A stretch of DNA of 6,446 bases from an uncultured Oscillospiraceae bacterium. GTDB lineage: Bacteria > Bacillota > Clostridia > Oscillospirales > Oscillospiraceae. Each line of letters begins with the position of its first letter. The stretch's first letter is position 1. Positions 5,207-6,446 of the stretch are shown piece after piece. The position numbers and the translations under genes were made by a program. Location of the stretch: contig CARXAY010000077.1 of NCBI GenBank assembly GCA_949093475.1, forward strand, positions 1-6,446, given 5' to 3'. The notes below the pieces were generated by a model. The model was not told the DNA's origin, did no database searches, and worked only from the letters and a program-made list of their open reading frames with translations.

Positions 5207-5227
5207 GCAATTCTCATTCAATATAGA
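5200..5227 (+). promoter_or_regulatory. Possible upstream promoter of pstS
   Basis: TTGAGA (5200-5205), 16 bases, TATAGA (5222-5227): 5 of 6 matches to -35 and 5 of 6 to -10. The leader to pstS would be about 90 bases long and would contain the TTTACA repeats. The -35 lies inside the second CTCAA/TTGAG dyad, so the dyad would be a repressor site here. Confidence 0.4.
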
Positions 5228-5240
5228 AGAAGGGTTGAAT

Positions 5241-5280
5241 TTTACAAGGATTTTACCTTCCCTCCCTTTTGGATTTTACA
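5241..5280 (+). promoter_or_regulatory. Pho-box-like TTTACA repeats upstream of pstS
   Basis: TTTACA (5241-5246), TTTACC (5252-5257) and TTTACA (5275-5280) are direct repeats. The first two are spaced 11 bases start to start, the helical repeat known for PhoP boxes of Bacillus (TTHACA-type hexamers). A weak -10, TAAGAT (5290-5295), would put the start near 5302 and the repeats at roughly -61 to -22, where PhoP binds in phosphate-starvation promoters. A fourth hexamer expected near 5263 is not recognisable. Confidence 0.5.
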
Positions 5281-5325
5281 TGGCCGCGGTAAGATGGCCT
5301 TACAACCTGAAAGGGAGGTTATTTT

Positions 5326-6141
5326 ATGAAAAAGACAAAAAAGTTTGTTTGCACAGTCCTGACCGGGGTTCTTATTCTTGGCCTGCTGGCGGGGTGCGCT
5401 CAGAAGCAGTCCGGAACGGTCTCCACCGACGGCTCCACCTCTATGGAAAAGGTCATTGGCGTCCTGGGTGAGGCGTTCCAAAATGAAAACAAGAACATCA
5501 CCTTTACTTACAACCCCACCGGTTCCGGCTCGGGCATCCAGGCGGTGAGCGAGGGACGGTGCGACATCGGCCTTAGTAGCCGCGCGCTGAAGCAGGAGGA
5601 GATCGACAGCGGACTGACCGAGACCGTGCTGGCCTATGACGGCATCGCCGTGGTGGTCCACCCGGACAACCCGGTGACCGATCTGGACGTGGACACCATC
5701 GCCAAAATTTACACCGGGGAGATCACCAACTGGAAGGACGTGGGCGGCAACGACGCCGAGATCGTCCTCATCGGCCGGGAGGCGGGCAGCGGCACCCGGG
5801 ACGGGTTTGAGTCCATCACAGGCACGGGCGAAAAGTGCCAGTACCGTCAGGAGCTGACCTCCACCGGCGACGTGATCACCACGGTGTCCCAGAACCCCGA
5901 CGCTATCGGATATGCCTCGCTGGCCTCGGTAAGCGATACGGTGAAGGCGCTGAAGGTAGGCGGCGTGGCTCCCAGCGAGGAGACGGTAAAGGACGGCAGC
6001 TACGCCATCCAGCGGCCCTTCGTACTGGTGACCAAGACGGACGGCAAGCTCTCCGACGCCGCCCAGAAGTTCTTCGACTTCGCCCTGGACCCTGAGAACG
6101 GGGCTCTGATCTCCAAGGCCGGGGTCGTTCCCGCCAATTAA
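5326..6141 (+). CDS. pstS: Phosphate ABC transporter substrate-binding lipoprotein PstS
   Basis: Extracellular phosphate receptor that delivers Pi to the PstCAB importer. The protein has 271 residues. The signal peptide MKKTKKFVCTVLTGVLILGL ends in lipobox LAGC with Cys24 as the lipidation site. The mature type II binding fold has the usual phosphate contacts: DGSTSM at 35-40, TGSGSGIQAV at 65-74, CDIGLSSR at 79-86, AYDGIAVVVHPDNP at 103-116 and REAGSGTRDGF at 151-161. Length is typical of the short PstS type in Clostridia. ATG at 5326 has AAAGGGAGG seven bases upstream. pstC begins eight bases after the stop, as in a pst operon. Expression is probably induced by phosphate starvation through the TTTACA repeats upstream. 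No frameshift or missing motif is seen. Confidence 0.95.
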   Translation: MKKTKKFVCTVLTGVLILGLLAGCAQKQSGTVSTDGSTSMEKVIGVLGEAFQNENKNITFTYNPTGSGSGIQAVSEGRCDIGLSSRALKQEEIDSGLTETVLAYDGIAVVVHPDNPVTDLDVDTIAKIYTGEITNWKDVGGNDAEIVLIGREAGSGTRDGFESITGTGEKCQYRQELTSTGDVITTVSQNPDAIGYASLASVSDTVKALKVGGVAPSEETVKDGSYAIQRPFVLVTKTDGKLSDAAQKFFDFALDPENGALISKAGVVPAN

Positions 6142-6149
6142 GGTGCGCC

Positions 6150-6332
6150 ATGGGGAAACAGAAGCAGGTCTTTGAAGGGCTTGTCCACGGTCTTTTCCTT
6201 GTGATGGGACTGGTGACGGTGGGCTGTGTGCTGCTGATCACCGTCTACCTGGTCCTTTCCGGCCTGCCCGCCATCCGGGCCATCGGGCTGCGGGACTTTC
6301 TCTTTGGGGACACCTGGGCCTCCACGGCGGCG
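6150..6332 (+). CDS. pstC: Phosphate ABC transporter permease PstC, N-terminal fragment
   Basis: Membrane permease subunit that pairs with PstA to form the phosphate channel. Only about 61 residues are PstC-like. ATG at 6150 lies 8 bases after pstS, with AAGGTG as a weak ribosome site. Residues about 13-37 form the first membrane helix (LFLVMGLVTVGCVLLITVYL), followed by SGLPAIRAIGLRDFLFGDTW, the conserved start of the periplasmic segment in PstC. Family members continue with YGILPFI-like sequence. Here the frame stays open to the window edge, but after about 6332 it encodes unrelated residues (VREGTVRPMFPSSWG), because the DNA there is the complement of a clpB-like gene. Full PstC is about 290 residues, so this copy is broken or wrongly joined at 6313-6333. 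The N-terminal identification also rests on adjacency to pstS. Confidence 0.8.
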
Positions 6333-6446
6333 GTGAGGGAGGGCACGGTGAGGCCCATGTTCCCCAGCAGCTGGGGAACCAGTCCATTCTCCGCCGTCAG
6401 CAGGGCCAGGAGAAGGTGGCACTGCTCGATCTGCTGGCTTCCGTAC
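6318..6446 (-). CDS. clpB: ClpB N-domain fragment (inverted, broken)
   Basis: Minus-strand reading from the right edge gives YGSQQIEQCHLLLALL, then TAENGLVPQLLGNMGLTVPS and LTAAVEAQV. This is the second half of the first Clp_N repeat of the ClpB disaggregase (QQI..EHLLLALL..E.GLVP.LL..MG). ClpB is a hexameric cytosolic chaperone of about 860 residues; only about 43 residues are here. The upstream part (its start) would lie beyond the right edge, and the rest of the gene should follow to the left, but instead the reading runs into the reverse of pstC and hits TAG at 6247-6245. The fragment is therefore 3'-truncated at about 6313-6333. As it stands it could not give a functional chaperone. The identification is by eye from a short but characteristic stretch. 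Confidence 0.75.

Noticed and set aside
5190..5471. A 93-codon + strand open frame overlapping the start of pstS
   Set aside because: It has no ribosome site, covers the operator and Pho-box region and then runs into pstS in another frame; pstS itself is certain.
6138..6422. A 94-codon minus-strand open frame over the pstC start
   Set aside because: The Pro/Gly/Arg/His-rich composition is typical of the antisense of GC-rich coding DNA. It is not the frame that shows ClpB similarity.
1..6446. CRISPR array, tRNA or rRNA genes
   Set aside because: No regularly spaced direct repeats, tRNA cloverleaf with a terminal CCA, or rRNA-like stretches were seen on either strand.

Overview
The window looks like chromosomal DNA from a GC-rich, low-phylum-level-GC-exception Firmicute, most likely a gut Clostridia of the Oscillospiraceae type (Flavonifractor-like). 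The reasons are strong AGGAGG-type ribosome binding sites, GC-rich third positions in most genes, and the gene repertoire: a MerR/GyrI regulator, a WYL regulator with a zinc-ribbon partner, an unusual Amidase_3-SH3 wall hydrolase, a LysM-GH18 protein and a Pst phosphate operon. The taxonomic call is an inference from protein resemblance remembered without a search.

Layout. Positions 1-792 (+) hold the body of a MerR regulator with a GyrI-like ligand domain; its first codons lie off the left edge. A strong hairpin terminator (798-835) separates it from a convergent WYL-domain repressor (838-2067, -) that is fused in frame to a small zinc-ribbon protein. A short divergent intergenic region (2068-2155) carries the WYL promoter and a dyad. 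Two wall-hydrolase genes then follow in tandem on the + strand: an amidase with an SH3 domain (2156-2896) and a LysM-LysM-GH18 glycosidase (2910-3800). The glycosidase is cut off at about 3750, just past its GH18 'MTY' strand.

At about 3750 the DNA becomes AT-rich. The AT-rich segment carries one gene (3887-4804, -) with its own consensus promoter, an operator-like palindrome and a terminator. The protein has an N-terminal winged-helix-like region, a TIR-like / nucleoside 2-deoxyribosyltransferase-like domain and a helical tail, which makes it a candidate defence or nucleotide-signalling gene on a small acquired island. Next to it, 4940-5147 is a non-coding block of four consecutive hairpins, including one with 26-bp arms, ending in a classic U-tract terminator.

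From 5148 the sequence is the control region and start of a phosphate operon. It has two CTCAA/TTGAG dyads, a Pho-box-like set of TTTACA repeats, pstS (5326-6141) and the start of pstC (6150-). pstC is joined at about 6313-6333 to an inverted, minus-strand fragment of the ClpB N-domain, which runs off the right edge. Two genes (the GH18 gene and pstC) are therefore broken in mid-domain within 2.6 kb. This means either real rearrangement around an island or chimeric joins in the assembly, and conclusions about gene neighbourhood across these two points should be treated with caution.
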